A DNA stretch of 64,000 bases from Bernardetia sp. ABR2-2B (GCF_037126435.1 NZ_CP147020.1:3700001-3764000), one strand, 5' to 3'. Shown: positions 10,401 to 19,213, counted from the stretch's first letter. Numbers and translations are program-made. Notes: a model not told the origin generated them from the sequence alone.

Positions 10401-11135
10401 TGCTGATGCAGTACCTGTATTTTCAAAAAAGAAAATATCATTAAATACCTCTCCAACAAACATATCTTGATCTCCATCACCATCAATATCTACAAATGTA
10501 GGAGCTATAAGTAAGGCTGCTCCAGTAGTTGCGCCAAAAGGGTTAGCGATAGCAGCAGCGTAGTTAGGTGCCGTGGCAGTACCTACATTTTCTTGATATA
10601 AAATACCTGAATTAAAAGTTCCGATGAAAGCATCTAAATCTCCATCATTATCAATATCTGCAAAACTAGGAGCATAGTTGCTGCCTCCAAATGCTGCAAA
10701 TAGTGCTGCACCACTTAGTCCATTTGGAGCTGCTACAGGAGCAGACCACAAAGGACTTGTATTTGTACCTAAGTTTTCAAAAAAGCGTATTTCATCTCCT
10801 CCTGGAATTCCTCCACTACCAGATACAACATCTATATCGCCATCCCCATCAAAATCTACAAACACAGGGTTTGTTCTGTAAGTTGTTGTCGTAAGCCCTT
10901 GAGGGTTAGTTACAGAACCTCTACTTTGTATTTGATCAAATACAGGTGGGCAGTCAAATTGAGCTTTAGCTTCATTTGCTGATAGAGTTGCAGAAGCAAT
11001 ACCAGCTACAGCTACCATCTTGACAGTGTTACGCTTCCAAGATTGAGTAAGCTGATGAGCATTAAAGCCATTTATATAATCTGAACAGTATTCTGAAACA
11101 GATTTTTTATTGATTTTATTGTTTATTTTTTTCAT
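7464..11135 (-). CDS. Large T9SS-exported protein with FG-GAP/VCBS calcium repeats and Ig-like repeats
   Basis: The 1223-residue protein has a long basic N-region and a late signal peptide ending near ANEAKAQ (about residue 59). About ten FG-GAP/VCBS repeats follow over residues 70-640, each with a DxDxDGDxD calcium-binding loop such as DFDGDGDIDVVSG. Five near-identical repeats of about 80 residues come next (about 632-1040), each opening with S(I/V)xEGxxxxSC and containing DLTFEWxxxNN. A fibronectin-like segment precedes the C-terminal type A T9SS sorting domain (FFPNPNSGEFNIKL to QQKISIVR). It is likely a cell-surface or released adhesin-like protein; the ligand is unknown. Confidence 0.9.
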   Translation of the reverse strand: MKKINNKINKKSVSEYCSDYINGFNAHQLTQSWKRNTVKMVAVAGIASATLSANEAKAQFDCPPVFDQIQSRGSVTNPQGLTTTTYRTNPVFVDFDGDGDIDVVSGSGGIPGGDEIRFFENLGTNTSPLWSAPVAAPNGLSGAALFAAFGGSNYAPSFADIDNDGDLDAFIGTFNSGILYQENVGTATAPNYAAAIANPFGATTGAALLIAPTFVDIDGDGDQDMFVGEVFNDIFFFENTGTASAPAFAASTTNQFGLDNTFQTEYLPKLAFADLDNDGDSDAMIGGYYGNFTYFENTGSTTTPAFGTPQQNPFLIQGTGDYRTTTSFADVDGDGDFDLISGTDNPGNYVYFQNYGTPTQPKFFDAPFDIANPLPAGYNATAYADMDGDGDIDLVVGNDNGGGSVFFLENTANSTTGASFAAPVALVSAGGFENHPTLADLDNDGDIDILVGTYGGGNNLHYFENTGTATNFNFGAAQVNPFGLAGGSGQRTPEFIDMDGDGDQDILVGRNVAGTFYYENTGTASAPAYAASISNPFGLGAAAAGASFDEVDLDGDGDLDLAYGDDGAVSFFINVGTSTVPSFVDGGNSFGIDDTSDSDYDVSVVDIDQDGRFEAFVGNKSDELFVYTDKKVIPTLSIVQGASIFSCDVNTLSVSSNVALGDLTVEWYDSNNNLVFTGDTFTLTSLDTETYTAKAKVTATGCVSNEPTVDVIKNTPVISIVEGNSISSCDINTLSVSSTNFALTDLTFTWYDSNNTVVGTGSTLTLPDLEADTYSVKAESPTGCESNQPTINVVKTLPIISVAEGSTVYSCSVNTLSAASSNYSLNDLTFEWRNGNNTVVSTAASFTLTSTATQTYTLTATTVTGCENTTTVNVVENLPVISVAEGTRVNSCETTTLSAASSNFPLNDLTFEWLNSNNAVVGTGQTYNLPSLESQTYRLRATSPTGCQSIARVDVVKTIPSISITEGTSISACEPVTLNVESSNFLLNDLTFAWFDKDNNQVATGLSYEVDPLALPQHGAKEFSVVATSTTGCESNPVDVSVFCSDDVVINLTASAGYNTANLNWVTTGSRPVLQYEVYGDIAQLGSYLLFGYSSTTSYEAIGLLNGQDVDFKVRPVYTDGQYGAYSNVVTVRPSVILGEDDKNKAGFAFFPNPNSGEFNIKLQDGSASAAISVTSISGQRVYTTTLNASQSSINLGNVASGMYIILVETAQGTYQQKISIVR

Positions 11136-11187
11136 ATCAAATAATATGGAAAGTTGTTTGATTTTAAATTAAGTAAAACAGAGAAAA

Positions 11188-11601
11188 TTACTCTCCAAGT
11201 TGCGTAGTAACAAGTTCAAAGAGTCTATCTATATTTTGAAGATAGATCTGATACTGTGCAGGTGTGAGGTTTAACTTCGTGCGATTTTTATGAATGGTTT
11301 TTCTCTCTTCTGTAACTTGATTTACTTTATTTAATATAGCTTCTTGCTCTTGAGAAGAAAGAGTGCTTGTTCCTGCTATAATTGCTGGATAACCATATTT
11401 AGAGTCTCTTTTCTCTATAAGTAGAGCATTTTTTCTGTAATAAACACGGTTAGTTATCTTTACCATTACTTGCTGTTCAGCAGTAAGAGAGAGTAATGTG
11501 TTCATTTCACTTGTCAAAAGATCTGCTTTTTCTTCTGGAGTTTGTGCAAAAGCAACAAAACCGATAAAAAGGAACAGAAATGTTAAAATAATTTTCTTCA
11601 T
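11188..11601 (-). CDS. Small exported protein, possibly Spy/CpxP-like
   Basis: The 137-residue product has a clean signal peptide (MKKIILTFLFLF to AFAQ). The mature part is helical and charged, with LSLTAEQQVMV and LNLTPAQYQIY, which resemble the LTxxQ motifs of Spy/CpxP periplasmic proteins. It ends 52 bases upstream of the large T9SS gene on the same strand and may be co-transcribed with it. The family call is tentative. Confidence 0.55.
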   Translation of the reverse strand: MKKIILTFLFLFIGFVAFAQTPEEKADLLTSEMNTLLSLTAEQQVMVKITNRVYYRKNALLIEKRDSKYGYPAIIAGTSTLSSQEQEAILNKVNQVTEERKTIHKNRTKLNLTPAQYQIYLQNIDRLFELVTTQLGE

Positions 11602-11749
11602 ACTAGATATGATTTAGGTTTAGGGTTAGTTAAATTATACATTTTGTGTAAGTTAGCACAAATATATAAATTTTTTTGAAAAAAAATGAAAATTTAGCTT
11701 TTTATATTTGATTGATAAAGAGACATTTTTTACTATGTTCTTCTTTGTA

Positions 11750-13885
11750 TTAAAGAGCTTTGTAAGCTACTTTTTGTTCTGTAAAAGTAATAAGATAAGG
11801 TTTTAAGAAAAGCTCTACAAATCTGAATAATGTAGAATGATCTTGTGGTATTTGCCAAATACCATATTTATACCCTTCTTCTAAAGTAAGATTAATAGCA
11901 CGTTTGCATAGTTGTAATAATAAACTTCTTTTTTGAAGGCCTAAGTCCTTGAAATCTACAAACGAACCAGTAAATTCTATTGTATCTTTTTTTGTATTGT
12001 GTGTAATTATCCACCCTACAATTTCTCCTTCGTGTCGTAAGACTACACTTGTATCTAAACTTACCAAATGAGGAGACTGAAAAGGAGATACAATATTAGG
12101 ATACCAATCTTGAGAGTTCTTCTTTTCTTGAATAACTTTCTTCTCTTCATTGGTAACATCTTTCCACATTCCTATTTCCATACTAGGAGGAAGGGCAGGA
12201 AGGTTTTGAAGCCAAGGGGCATTACTGATAGAATCATTAGATGCTTTACAAAGAGCTAATTTAACGATTGGTTTTTCCCATTTTTGTTTTTGTAATATGG
12301 CTTCTATCGTATCTTTTTGTGTCCAATCTGATACATAATCCATTATAATACCTTGTAGCTTTACTTTTCTAATTATTTTTTCAGCCTTCAATAAAAGTTC
12401 TTTTCCAATTCCTAAGTTGCGATAAGGAGGAATTACATACCAACTCAATACCCTTCCTATTTTATTAGGCATTGCCTCTACGACAAGACAACCTACCTTA
12501 TGTTGTCCGTTATGAGCTACTAGCATCATTAATGGCTCGTTTACTTTACGAGTTTTGGCTAATTGCTCTAGTTTAGGAAAGGTAAGATTTCCAAATTGAG
12601 TAATTATTTGTTGTAAAGAAACATTGGCACTAGCTTGGTATTTTATAGCTTCTTTAGAGGTAGCTGCTACATCAGGATTTGAATGCTGTGTAGGACGTTT
12701 TGGTAAGGGTTTGTTTTTGCTAGGTTCAGCTGTTTTGATACCTGCTCCATAAGATGATGTTTTAGAGCCTTCAATAGAACTCAAAGCTTTAAAATCTACT
12801 TGATTGTTTTCTTCTTCAATAGCTATGAAACGAGAAATATCATCTGTTCGAATATCTAAAGCAGCAGGGCGTTTTGTGTTTGGCAGAACTTGTACATCAT
12901 AGAGTTCTACTATTTCTCCCTCTGACTCTAGACTATGAATGATATTTCCTGTATTAATATCTACTACAAAAACGCCACATTTTGGTTCTGTTTTTCTCTT
13001 TTCTAATAACTCCTCTAAAGGAAGTCCTGCAAAAGTGCGTTCATGTCTTGGTTTAGAAAGTCCAATGAGAGCATAGTTTTTATAAAATACTAATCCACGT
13101 AAAAAACCGTCTAGCCAAGTAATAGGAATAAACTTACCGTTTTCAACATATCCAAACTCTCCTCTACCTGCATTCAAAACCCATAGTTTATCTTGATAAT
13201 AACGAGGCGAATGAGGCATAGAAAGACTTTCTGCCAAAACTTCATTTGTTTCCATATCCATCACAACTCCTCCATTGTGCCTGTGTTCTCTCCAACCATC
13301 AAGCCTGTCTGTTTGGGCAACCATAGTTACATAACGAGGTTTGCCATCACGCATTGCCATTCCATTAAGATGACAACGGTCTTCGGAAATCATTTTAGTA
13401 ATAAAAGGAGGCGACCAAATGGGTTTGAAGTTATATTTTTCACTTACCTGTGCAATACAATTATAACGAGTATTGACAAAAACAATATTTCCATCTTTAT
13501 CTTTAGAAATATCATGAGCATCTAAATCTCCAGTAGTAAAAGCCTGACGGGGAATATATACTTTATCAGCTTCTTTATGGATTTGTCCTTCTGCCAACGC
13601 ATTTTCGAAACGCCAAAGCAAAAAACGAGAACTTAGATAAAAAGAGTTTTCAGATTCTACATGCAAACCCATTGCTCTTTCGAAAGAACGTTCCGAGACG
13701 AAAAGGTGTTTTGTAGTATCTCTTCCTATCAAGAAAAGTTTGTTGGTCTGATAGGTAGAAACAGCTAAACTGATTTCTTCTGTTTTGAGCCACTCCAAAA
13801 AATCGGAGCTATAATGAAAAACAGTATTTGATGCTGTTTGATAAGATAAAGTATTTTCTGTTGAACTAGTAGTTGATGTTTGCAT
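11750..13885 (-). CDS. TIGR03032-type beta-propeller fused to two GNAT acetyltransferase-like domains
   Basis: The 711-residue protein lacks a signal peptide. Residues about 20-345 match the TIGR03032 (DUF4915) family: an N-terminal FHYSSDFLEWLK and a propeller with CHLNGMAMRDGKPRYVT, MPHSPRYYQDKLWVLNAG and GLSKPRHERTF. After a low-complexity linker (about 355-405) comes a GNAT domain (about 410-540) with the acetyl-CoA loop PPYRNLGIGKELL (an RxxGxG/A-type signature). A second GNAT-like half (about 590-711) contains VVLRHEGEIVGWIITH and LLLQLCKRAINLTLEEGYK but no clear pyrophosphate loop. The substrate is unknown; TIGR03032 proteins often accompany peptide or polysaccharide clusters. The fusion is unusual in my experience. 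Confidence 0.75.
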   Translation of the reverse strand: MQTSTTSSTENTLSYQTASNTVFHYSSDFLEWLKTEEISLAVSTYQTNKLFLIGRDTTKHLFVSERSFERAMGLHVESENSFYLSSRFLLWRFENALAEGQIHKEADKVYIPRQAFTTGDLDAHDISKDKDGNIVFVNTRYNCIAQVSEKYNFKPIWSPPFITKMISEDRCHLNGMAMRDGKPRYVTMVAQTDRLDGWREHRHNGGVVMDMETNEVLAESLSMPHSPRYYQDKLWVLNAGRGEFGYVENGKFIPITWLDGFLRGLVFYKNYALIGLSKPRHERTFAGLPLEELLEKRKTEPKCGVFVVDINTGNIIHSLESEGEIVELYDVQVLPNTKRPAALDIRTDDISRFIAIEEENNQVDFKALSSIEGSKTSSYGAGIKTAEPSKNKPLPKRPTQHSNPDVAATSKEAIKYQASANVSLQQIITQFGNLTFPKLEQLAKTRKVNEPLMMLVAHNGQHKVGCLVVEAMPNKIGRVLSWYVIPPYRNLGIGKELLLKAEKIIRKVKLQGIIMDYVSDWTQKDTIEAILQKQKWEKPIVKLALCKASNDSISNAPWLQNLPALPPSMEIGMWKDVTNEEKKVIQEKKNSQDWYPNIVSPFQSPHLVSLDTSVVLRHEGEIVGWIITHNTKKDTIEFTGSFVDFKDLGLQKRSLLLQLCKRAINLTLEEGYKYGIWQIPQDHSTLFRFVELFLKPYLITFTEQKVAYKAL

Positions 13886-14060
13886 TTAGATATAAATACG
13901 ATAGACTTCGAAATAGATGATAAAAAATAAGCTATTTCTATAAAAAAAATGGATAAACAGTTGATATTCAAATGAATTAAAAGCAATTAATTTAGCTAAT
14001 CAATGAAGTTAAATAATTCTGAAAATTACGTATTAATCATTGTTTTACGAAATTTTTCCT

Positions 14061-14094
14061 AAAAAAATACAGTCAAAGTAGTATTTGACTGTAT
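14061..14094 (-). terminator. Strong terminator downstream of rpoZ
   Basis: ATACAGTCAAA at 14067-14077 and TTTGACTGTAT at 14084-14094 form an 11-bp perfect stem with a 6-base loop. On the minus strand it is followed by seven T residues. It lies 26 bases after the rpoZ stop and separates it from the TIGR03032 fusion gene. Confidence 0.88.
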
Positions 14095-14119
14095 CTTTAA
14101 TTCAACTAGAATAACGTTT

Positions 14120-14467
14120 TTAAGAGTTTTTTTTGTCTTCTGTTTGACGATAACGATAAAATAGTTTTCCTTCCATCAGTTCATCTGTTGCTAAAGAAGT
14201 TGATTTTGGCATACGCTCATACTGACGAGAAACTTCAATTTGCTCTTTATTTTCAAAGATTTCTTCTAAAGAATCTGTTCCAACATTGAATTCAGAAATT
14301 TTTTGGTTTAATTCTTCTTTTGTTTCTGTTGAAATCTGACGAGAACGCCTAGAGATTACAGAAATAGATTCATAAAGATTACCTGTTGCTGCAATGATAG
14401 CCTGTACATCACGAGTATGAAGGTTAGCCGTCTGAACACGACGAAGGTTAAGTTTTTTAGCTGACAT
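14120..14467 (-). CDS. rpoZ: DNA-directed RNA polymerase omega subunit (Rpb6-like)
   Basis: Starting at the ATG at 14467, the product is 115 residues and begins MSAKKLNLRRVQTANLHT. Upstream in-frame codons would add an implausible Lys/Asn/Ile-rich leader, so this start was chosen. The segment AAIAATGNLYESISVISRRSRQI corresponds in outline to the Rpb6/omega core that helps assemble beta-prime into RNA polymerase, and the length fits Bacteroidetes omega subunits. It follows bamD by 82 bases in the same direction, as is usual in this phylum. Confidence 0.85.
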   Translation of the reverse strand: MSAKKLNLRRVQTANLHTRDVQAIIAATGNLYESISVISRRSRQISTETKEELNQKISEFNVGTDSLEEIFENKEQIEVSRQYERMPKSTSLATDELMEGKLFYRYRQTEDKKNS

Positions 14468-14549
14468 ATTTATATAAATTGATTTGTTTTTATTAAGTAT
14501 AACTTTTAAAAAAGGAAAAAGCAAATTTAACTTCTGTTATTCTCATAAC

Positions 14550-15446
14550 TTATTCAGATTCTCCAGCAGAGCCTTCCGAAGTAGTTATCTTTTTAGGGTC
14601 TTTTTTATCTTTTTCTTTTGTATCGATGACTTCGCCTTTCTCTATGTTTTTAATTGCTTTTTCAATATTTTCATAAATATTTTCAGCATTTTTCACAAAT
14701 GGACTTTCAGGATAACGGTCTATCAAATAAAAATAATATGTTTTAGAGATTTCATAGCGTTCTTTTTGTTTGCTATAAATACTATTTTTTGCCAAATCAT
14801 ATTCTGATTTGAGACGTAAATAAGCAGCTTCGTCTAGTTGTGGAGCATCTGGAAAATCTTTTTGAAAATTCTCTAGTGCAATTACAGCAGCTTTATAACG
14901 ACCTAGGTTGTAAAATAACTCTGCATTTTCGAAGGCTTTAAGTTCTAGTTTTCCTCTTAGCTCGTCCAAATGATTACTTGCTCTTTTGGCATAATCAGTT
15001 TCTGGATATGTATTTATTACGTCTTGAAAGGCTTGAATTGCTTCTTTTGAACTTTCTTGGTCTAAATGAACTCTAGGAGAATCTTTATACAAGGAAAAAG
15101 CATTCATAAAATAAGCTTCTGGAGCATTCGGACTTCTACGATACGTAAAATAAAAGTTTTTGAAATAATAAGCTGCTAAAAGATATTGCTTTTGATAAAA
15201 ATGACAATAGGCATATTTGAATTGTATGTCTTCTGCTCGTGGGTCGCCTTTTACTATCGGAACTACATCTTCCCAAAGCAAACCTGCACGGTAATAATCT
15301 CCTTCTTCATAGTATTTTTGAGCTGCTTTATCACGTACACGCCAGTTTGGGTCTGACATCGCTTTTGTGAATTTACTACAAGAACTAAATAAACCTGTAA
15401 CTAATAAAGTACAGATTAAAAGGAATACAAATTGTATATTTTTCAT
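14550..15446 (-). CDS. bamD: Outer-membrane protein assembly lipoprotein BamD
   Basis: The 298-residue protein has a signal peptide with lipobox LFSSC (Cys near residue 23). TPR-type helical repeats follow, with the BamD hallmarks YEEGDYYRAGLLWEDVVP, QYLLAAYYFKNFYFTY and YFLIDRYPESPF. BamD is the essential lipoprotein partner of BamA in the beta-barrel assembly machine. The length is slightly above that of E. coli BamD because of an acidic Lys/Glu-rich tail (about 262-298). It precedes rpoZ in a probable operon. Confidence 0.92.
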   Translation of the reverse strand: MKNIQFVFLLICTLLVTGLFSSCSKFTKAMSDPNWRVRDKAAQKYYEEGDYYRAGLLWEDVVPIVKGDPRAEDIQFKYAYCHFYQKQYLLAAYYFKNFYFTYRRSPNAPEAYFMNAFSLYKDSPRVHLDQESSKEAIQAFQDVINTYPETDYAKRASNHLDELRGKLELKAFENAELFYNLGRYKAAVIALENFQKDFPDAPQLDEAAYLRLKSEYDLAKNSIYSKQKERYEISKTYYFYLIDRYPESPFVKNAENIYENIEKAIKNIEKGEVIDTKEKDKKDPKKITTSEGSAGESE

Positions 15447-15521
15447 TTTGACAAGTTTCGTTTTACTGTTTGGATAATATGCTTCTGAAAATTGGACTAA
15501 TTCTACACTTAGTTCAAGTAT

Positions 15522-15890
15522 TTATTCAAGATTTAATTCTATCATTGAGTTTGTAATAGTATCTACATCATAAATTTCTTTAGCTGTTTTTTCAATAAAC
15601 TCAACACAAGAATCGTATTCATTATTTGAATTAATACTCAATTTTAGATTATAATTACCTTCTCCTTTAGGAGCTTCCCAACCCAAATCAAGTATTTTTC
15701 TCTGTAAAACTGAATCTAATTTTTTATCAGTAGAAAGGTAATGGTTAGAAACGGCTTCAAGTAGCAAATAACTTGAATAATATTCTCCAGCTATTTGAAT
15801 ATAATAATCCCCAAAATCAAGAATCAAAAAGTTTTGCTTACCTCCTTCTTCTATCAGTCGTTTGAGGGAATTATGGAGTGGGTTGGACAT
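15522..15890 (-). CDS. Small cytoplasmic protein, TY-Chap/YbjN-like fold suspected
   Basis: The 122-residue protein has no signal peptide. It begins with a helix (LHNSLKRLIEEGG), then strands ILDFGDYYIQIAG, a helix rich in Leu, and a section with LDLGWEAPKGEGNYNLKL, and closes with a helix containing VEFIEKTAKEIYDV. This order of helix, strands and the LGWxxP motif resembles the TY-Chap (type III-chaperone-like) or YbjN group; I infer only a protein-binding role at best. It lies upstream of bamD in the same direction with a 75-base gap. Confidence 0.55.
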   Translation of the reverse strand: MSNPLHNSLKRLIEEGGKQNFLILDFGDYYIQIAGEYYSSYLLLEAVSNHYLSTDKKLDSVLQRKILDLGWEAPKGEGNYNLKLSINSNNEYDSCVEFIEKTAKEIYDVDTITNSMIELNLE

Positions 15891-16104
15891 AAAACTAATA
15901 CTTTTAAGAAATTGATAGTGAGAGAATTATAGAATAATCCGTAATTATATCACAACATATTTTTTTCAAGTGGCAAAGATACGATAATATAATTTGATTT
16001 TCAATTTCTGCATTATGTTAGAAATGATTTTAACACTAAGACACTAAGAGAAATACAAGTAACACAAGTTGTCAAATGTAATTAATCTCTTCTTTTCCTA
16101 AATT

Positions 16105-16569
16105 TTAAAAATGAATAATTTGTAAGAAATAGAGCACAGTAAAAGCACTTCCTAAAAGAATAATACCAACTGTAAAACCAATAAAGAAAGTCGAAACAGA
16201 AAAAGGAGGTTTGTTTTGAGCTTCTAATTCTTCAATAATTCGCTGCCTTTCAGCTATCTGTTCTTCCAATGCCTCTGCTTGTCTCAATCTTTCAATACTA
16301 TCTTCTTCTCTATCGCTAATCTCTGTACGCAAAGCTTCGATGGTTTGCTGCGTACTTTCTGTCATTGTTTTGAGCCTAGTGAGATACTCTTCTCCCCAAA
16401 GACCATTTCGCCAACGCCTGTAAGCCAATTTTTCTGACTTATCAGCTTTAAAAATGACAACTAAAAGCATAATTAGAATAGCAACAAACAGAACTCCTAT
16501 AACCCCAACACCTATTGCAAAGTTGGTATCTGCCATTAATCTTTCCCAAAAAAAATTCAAATCCTTCAT
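16105..16569 (-). CDS. Membrane protein with central coiled coil
   Basis: The 154-residue protein has a hydrophobic segment at about residues 16-40, then a basic WRNGLWGEEYL stretch, and a predicted coiled coil (about 65-120) rich in Glu, Gln, Arg and Leu. A second membrane segment is at about 126-150 (FFIGFTVGIILLGSAF). The layout suggests two membrane anchors holding a helical bundle. I do not recognise the family. Confidence 0.6.
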   Translation of the reverse strand: MKDLNFFWERLMADTNFAIGVGVIGVLFVAILIMLLVVIFKADKSEKLAYRRWRNGLWGEEYLTRLKTMTESTQQTIEALRTEISDREEDSIERLRQAEALEEQIAERQRIIEELEAQNKPPFSVSTFFIGFTVGIILLGSAFTVLYFLQIIHF

Positions 16570-16575
16570 TTTAAT

Positions 16576-16607
16576 CAGTTACCAGTTATCAGTTACCAGT
16601 TATCAGT
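16576..16607. repeat. 14-bp tandem repeat upstream of the coiled-coil membrane protein
   Basis: The unit CAGTTACCAGTTAT occurs twice in perfect tandem (16576-16589 and 16590-16603) plus three bases of a third copy. A related but scrambled sequence (CTGGTAACTG.. CTGATAA) precedes the 32053 gene at about 32018-32044, so this is a dispersed simple-sequence family of the genome. Confidence 0.7.
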
Positions 16608-16712
16608 AAAATTCAATTACATAAACAACAAGTATATACTGAATGAAAAAATATTTTTTATCGAACTATAAAGTAGTTATAACTTAACTTCTTCCTCGTT
16701 TTTTATTCTTCA

Positions 16713-17033
16713 TCAAACAAAAAAAGGAAGTAGCCAGACCACTAATACAATTGCAATTCCACCAAAGAAGCCAAGGTATGAAACATACTTTAGACTATCA
16801 TCCAAACTCTTGAATCCAGTCAGGCTAAGTCCAATAGCTACCAAACCAGAAATAGTAAATGACAAAAGAATAGTAGAATTGTGAAGTGCATCAGTAAATT
16901 TTACCATAGTGCTAGCTGCTTGTTTGAGTTGATATAAAAAAATAAACATAGCGATGACCAAACCAGCACTAATATAAGGAGAGTATCTTTTCATTAGAAT
17001 AATTTTGCTCAATATTTTTATAAAATTACTCAA
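16713..17033 (-). CDS. Small three-helix membrane protein
   Basis: The 106-residue protein has three hydrophobic segments (about residues 19-37, 50-68 and 80-104, the last ending VVWLLPFFV). With the start at 17033 it overlaps the stop of the upstream gene by 8 bases, which suggests translational coupling; an internal ATG at 16994 would give 93 residues. No family is recognised. Confidence 0.55.
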   Translation of the reverse strand: MSNFIKILSKIILMKRYSPYISAGLVIAMFIFLYQLKQAASTMVKFTDALHNSTILLSFTISGLVAIGLSLTGFKSLDDSLKYVSYLGFFGGIAIVLVVWLLPFFV

Positions 17034-17475
17034 AGATAGGATTTTCTATCCATTTTATTGCGTTTTGTTCGTCTTCAAAAAATTGTGTTTTTACATTAAT
17101 CCCCATTTTGGGTAATGACCCAGAGATAATATCAATCGTAACAGCTTCAAATTTATTTTGAGGTTTGATGACTGCTGCTGTCAAATCTTTATTGACTTTT
17201 TTATAAAAATTGGGTGAAAAATGAGCTGCAAACCAAGCTCTTCCCATAAGAGGAGTAGAAACAAGATTGCCAAGTGAAAGAATCAATTTATTAAAATGAT
17301 ATTTTTTCCCAGCCATTTCTAAAAGTTTTGTATAGGCTTCTTTGTATTCTTCTATTCTCAAATGATTCTGACTATAAATATAATAATATTCAAATTCTGG
17401 AACAGCAAAAACACCGATTGTTTTGCTTCTGTCTTCATATATTTTTTTCTGACTAGCAGTAATAGCTTGTATCAT
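17026..17475 (-). CDS. STAS/SpoIIAA-like cytoplasmic protein
   Basis: The 149-residue protein has no signal peptide. Alternating strands and helices end in a segment VKTQFFEDEQNAIKWIENP, a pattern typical of the last helix of SpoIIAA/STAS-like proteins in Bacteroidetes, where FxxxExAxxWL is common. KKYHFNKLILSLGNLVSTP fits a central strand and turn. A regulatory or binding role is a guess. It overlaps the small membrane-protein gene downstream by 8 bases. Confidence 0.5.
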   Translation of the reverse strand: MIQAITASQKKIYEDRSKTIGVFAVPEFEYYYIYSQNHLRIEEYKEAYTKLLEMAGKKYHFNKLILSLGNLVSTPLMGRAWFAAHFSPNFYKKVNKDLTAAVIKPQNKFEAVTIDIISGSLPKMGINVKTQFFEDEQNAIKWIENPIFE

Positions 17476-17657
17476 TAAATTATTTTTTTTGTTTGTGTGA
17501 TTTTTTCTAGTTTTTCAATTTACAAAAAATAATTTATCAAGTTGGATTTAAAAACTCATTTTTAATGAAAATATTTTTTTTGCCAAAAATCAGAAAGCTA
17601 ACTCTCAAAAAAATAACAATACTCTCAAATCAATTTTAGAAGTCCAAAAGAGTTATG

Positions 17658-17665
17658 TAATTTTG
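17658..17665 (+). promoter_or_regulatory. Candidate Bacteroidetes -7 promoter box for der
   Basis: TAATTTTG matches the Bacteroidetes primary-sigma -7 consensus TAnnTTTG exactly. It is about 165 bases upstream of the der start. No perfect TTG element is seen at the expected -33 position, so the match may be fortuitous. Confidence 0.35.
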
Positions 17666-17780
17666 TAGATTAATAGAAAAAGTAAAAACTAAAAAAACAG
17701 GAGCAATTCTTCTTTAAGGAAAAGGAATCTATTAAACTGAAAAACTCTAATTATAAATTGTTTGTATTCAGTGATTTAAC

Positions 17781-17811
17781 ATTCGTAATCCGTAATTTTT
17801 AATTCGTAATT
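17781..17811. repeat. ATTCGTAAT simple repeats upstream of der
   Basis: The words ATTCGTAAT, CCGTAAT and AATTCGTAAT follow one another. The reverse-complement words AATTACGAATT form the heptamer array just after der at 19141-19180, so der is bracketed by inverted copies of the same low-complexity repeat. Confidence 0.6.
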
Positions 17812-17829
17812 GCTCTCAATACATAAATT

Positions 17830-19137
17830 ATGTCAAATATTGTAGCTATCGTAGGACGACCAAATGTCGGTAAATCTACTCTTTTTAATCGTTTAGTTGA
17901 AGAACGCAAAGCCATTATGCACGATGAGAGTGGTGTTACTAGAGATAGGCATTACGGACAAAGTGAATGGAACGGCAAATTTTTTACAGTCATCGACACA
18001 GGTGGTTATGTTGTCGGTTCGGAAGATGTTTTTGAAAAAGCTATTCGTGAGCAAGTAGAAATTGCGATGGAAGAAGCAAGTGTAATCTTATTTATGGTCG
18101 ATACGCATGTCGGAATTAGCCCTCTTGATGAAGAATTTGTAAAAGTATTAAGACGCTCCAAAAAACCTCTTTATTTAGTAGCTAATAAAGTTGAAAACTT
18201 TGAACACAGAACAAGTGCAACCGAGTTTTATAATTTAGGAATAGGCGAACTTTATTGTGTTTCTTCTCAAACAGGAACAGGAACAGGCGATTTGTTAGAT
18301 GAAGTAGTAAAGAATTTTGAAGAAGTAGGAGATGAAGACCCAAATGCAGGATTGCCAAAGATTGCTATTTTAGGTCGTCCAAATGTTGGTAAATCTTCCT
18401 TTTTGAATATCCTTTTAGGACAGGAAAGAACAATTGTTTCGGATATTTCAGGTACAACTAGAGATTCTATCGATACGCATTATAAAGCCTATGGACAAGA
18501 ATTTATTTTGACAGATACGGCAGGAATGCGAAGAAAAGCCAAAGTAAAAGAAAATATTGAGTTTTATTCGGTAATGCGTTCATTGAAGGCGTTAGATGAT
18601 TGTGATGTAGCAATTATTATGATTGATGCTATTCAAAAGCTAGAATCACAAGATTTGACATTGATACGCTTGGCAGTAGAAAGGCATAAAGGTGTTGTTT
18701 TGATTGCCAATAAATGGGATTTGGTAGAAAAAGATTCCAAAACGGCACATGAATACACACTAGAAATGCAACAAAGACTAGGTTCTGCTTCTTGGGTGCC
18801 AATTATCTTTACTTCTATGCTTACCAAACAACGAGTTTTTCAAAGTATAGAAAAGGCTATTGAAGTGTATGAATCAAGAAGCCAAAAAATTTCTACTTCA
18901 AAACTCAATAATACTTTATTACCAGATATTAAAAGAACGCCACCACCAGTTCACCGTGGTAAAAATATCAACATTAAGTATATTACACAGCTTCAAGGAA
19001 GTGCGCCATTGTTTGCCTTCTTTACAAATTATCCTCAACATGTACACGAATCGTACAAGCGTTTTTTAGAAAATAAAATTCGTGAGCATTTTGGTTTTGA
19101 AGGTGTGCCTATCAGAATTATTTTTAAAGAGAAATAG
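17830..19137 (+). CDS. der: Ribosome-assembly GTPase Der (EngA)
   Basis: The 435-residue protein has two tandem GTPase domains. The first P-loop is GRPNVGKST (residues 8-16) with DTGG and NKVE; the second is GRPNVGKSS with DTAGMRRK and NKWD. A C-terminal KH-like domain ends [15 protein letters not shown], as in other Der proteins. Der is needed for late assembly of the 50S ribosomal subunit. It sits alone between inverted AATTACG repeats. Confidence 0.97.
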   Translation: MSNIVAIVGRPNVGKSTLFNRLVEERKAIMHDESGVTRDRHYGQSEWNGKFFTVIDTGGYVVGSEDVFEKAIREQVEIAMEEASVILFMVDTHVGISPLDEEFVKVLRRSKKPLYLVANKVENFEHRTSATEFYNLGIGELYCVSSQTGTGTGDLLDEVVKNFEEVGDEDPNAGLPKIAILGRPNVGKSSFLNILLGQERTIVSDISGTTRDSIDTHYKAYGQEFILTDTAGMRRKAKVKENIEFYSVMRSLKALDDCDVAIIMIDAIQKLESQDLTLIRLAVERHKGVVLIANKWDLVEKDSKTAHEYTLEMQQRLGSASWVPIIFTSMLTKQRVFQSIEKAIEVYESRSQKISTSKLNNTLLPDIKRTPPPVHRGKNINIKYITQLQGSAPLFAFFTNYPQHVHESYKRFLENKIREHFGFEGVPIRIIFKEK

Positions 19138-19140
19138 TAA

Positions 19141-19180
19141 GAATTACGAATTACGAATTACGAATTACGAATTACGAATT
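19141..19180. repeat. Heptamer tandem repeat (GAATTAC)n after der
   Basis: The 7-base unit GAATTAC is repeated five times plus a partial GAATT over 40 bases, starting three bases after the der stop codon. The unit length is not a multiple of three and the array lies between genes. Confidence 0.9.
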
Positions 19181-19213
19181 TTATTTTTTAATAAATGTAT
19201 TTTATGTAATTCT

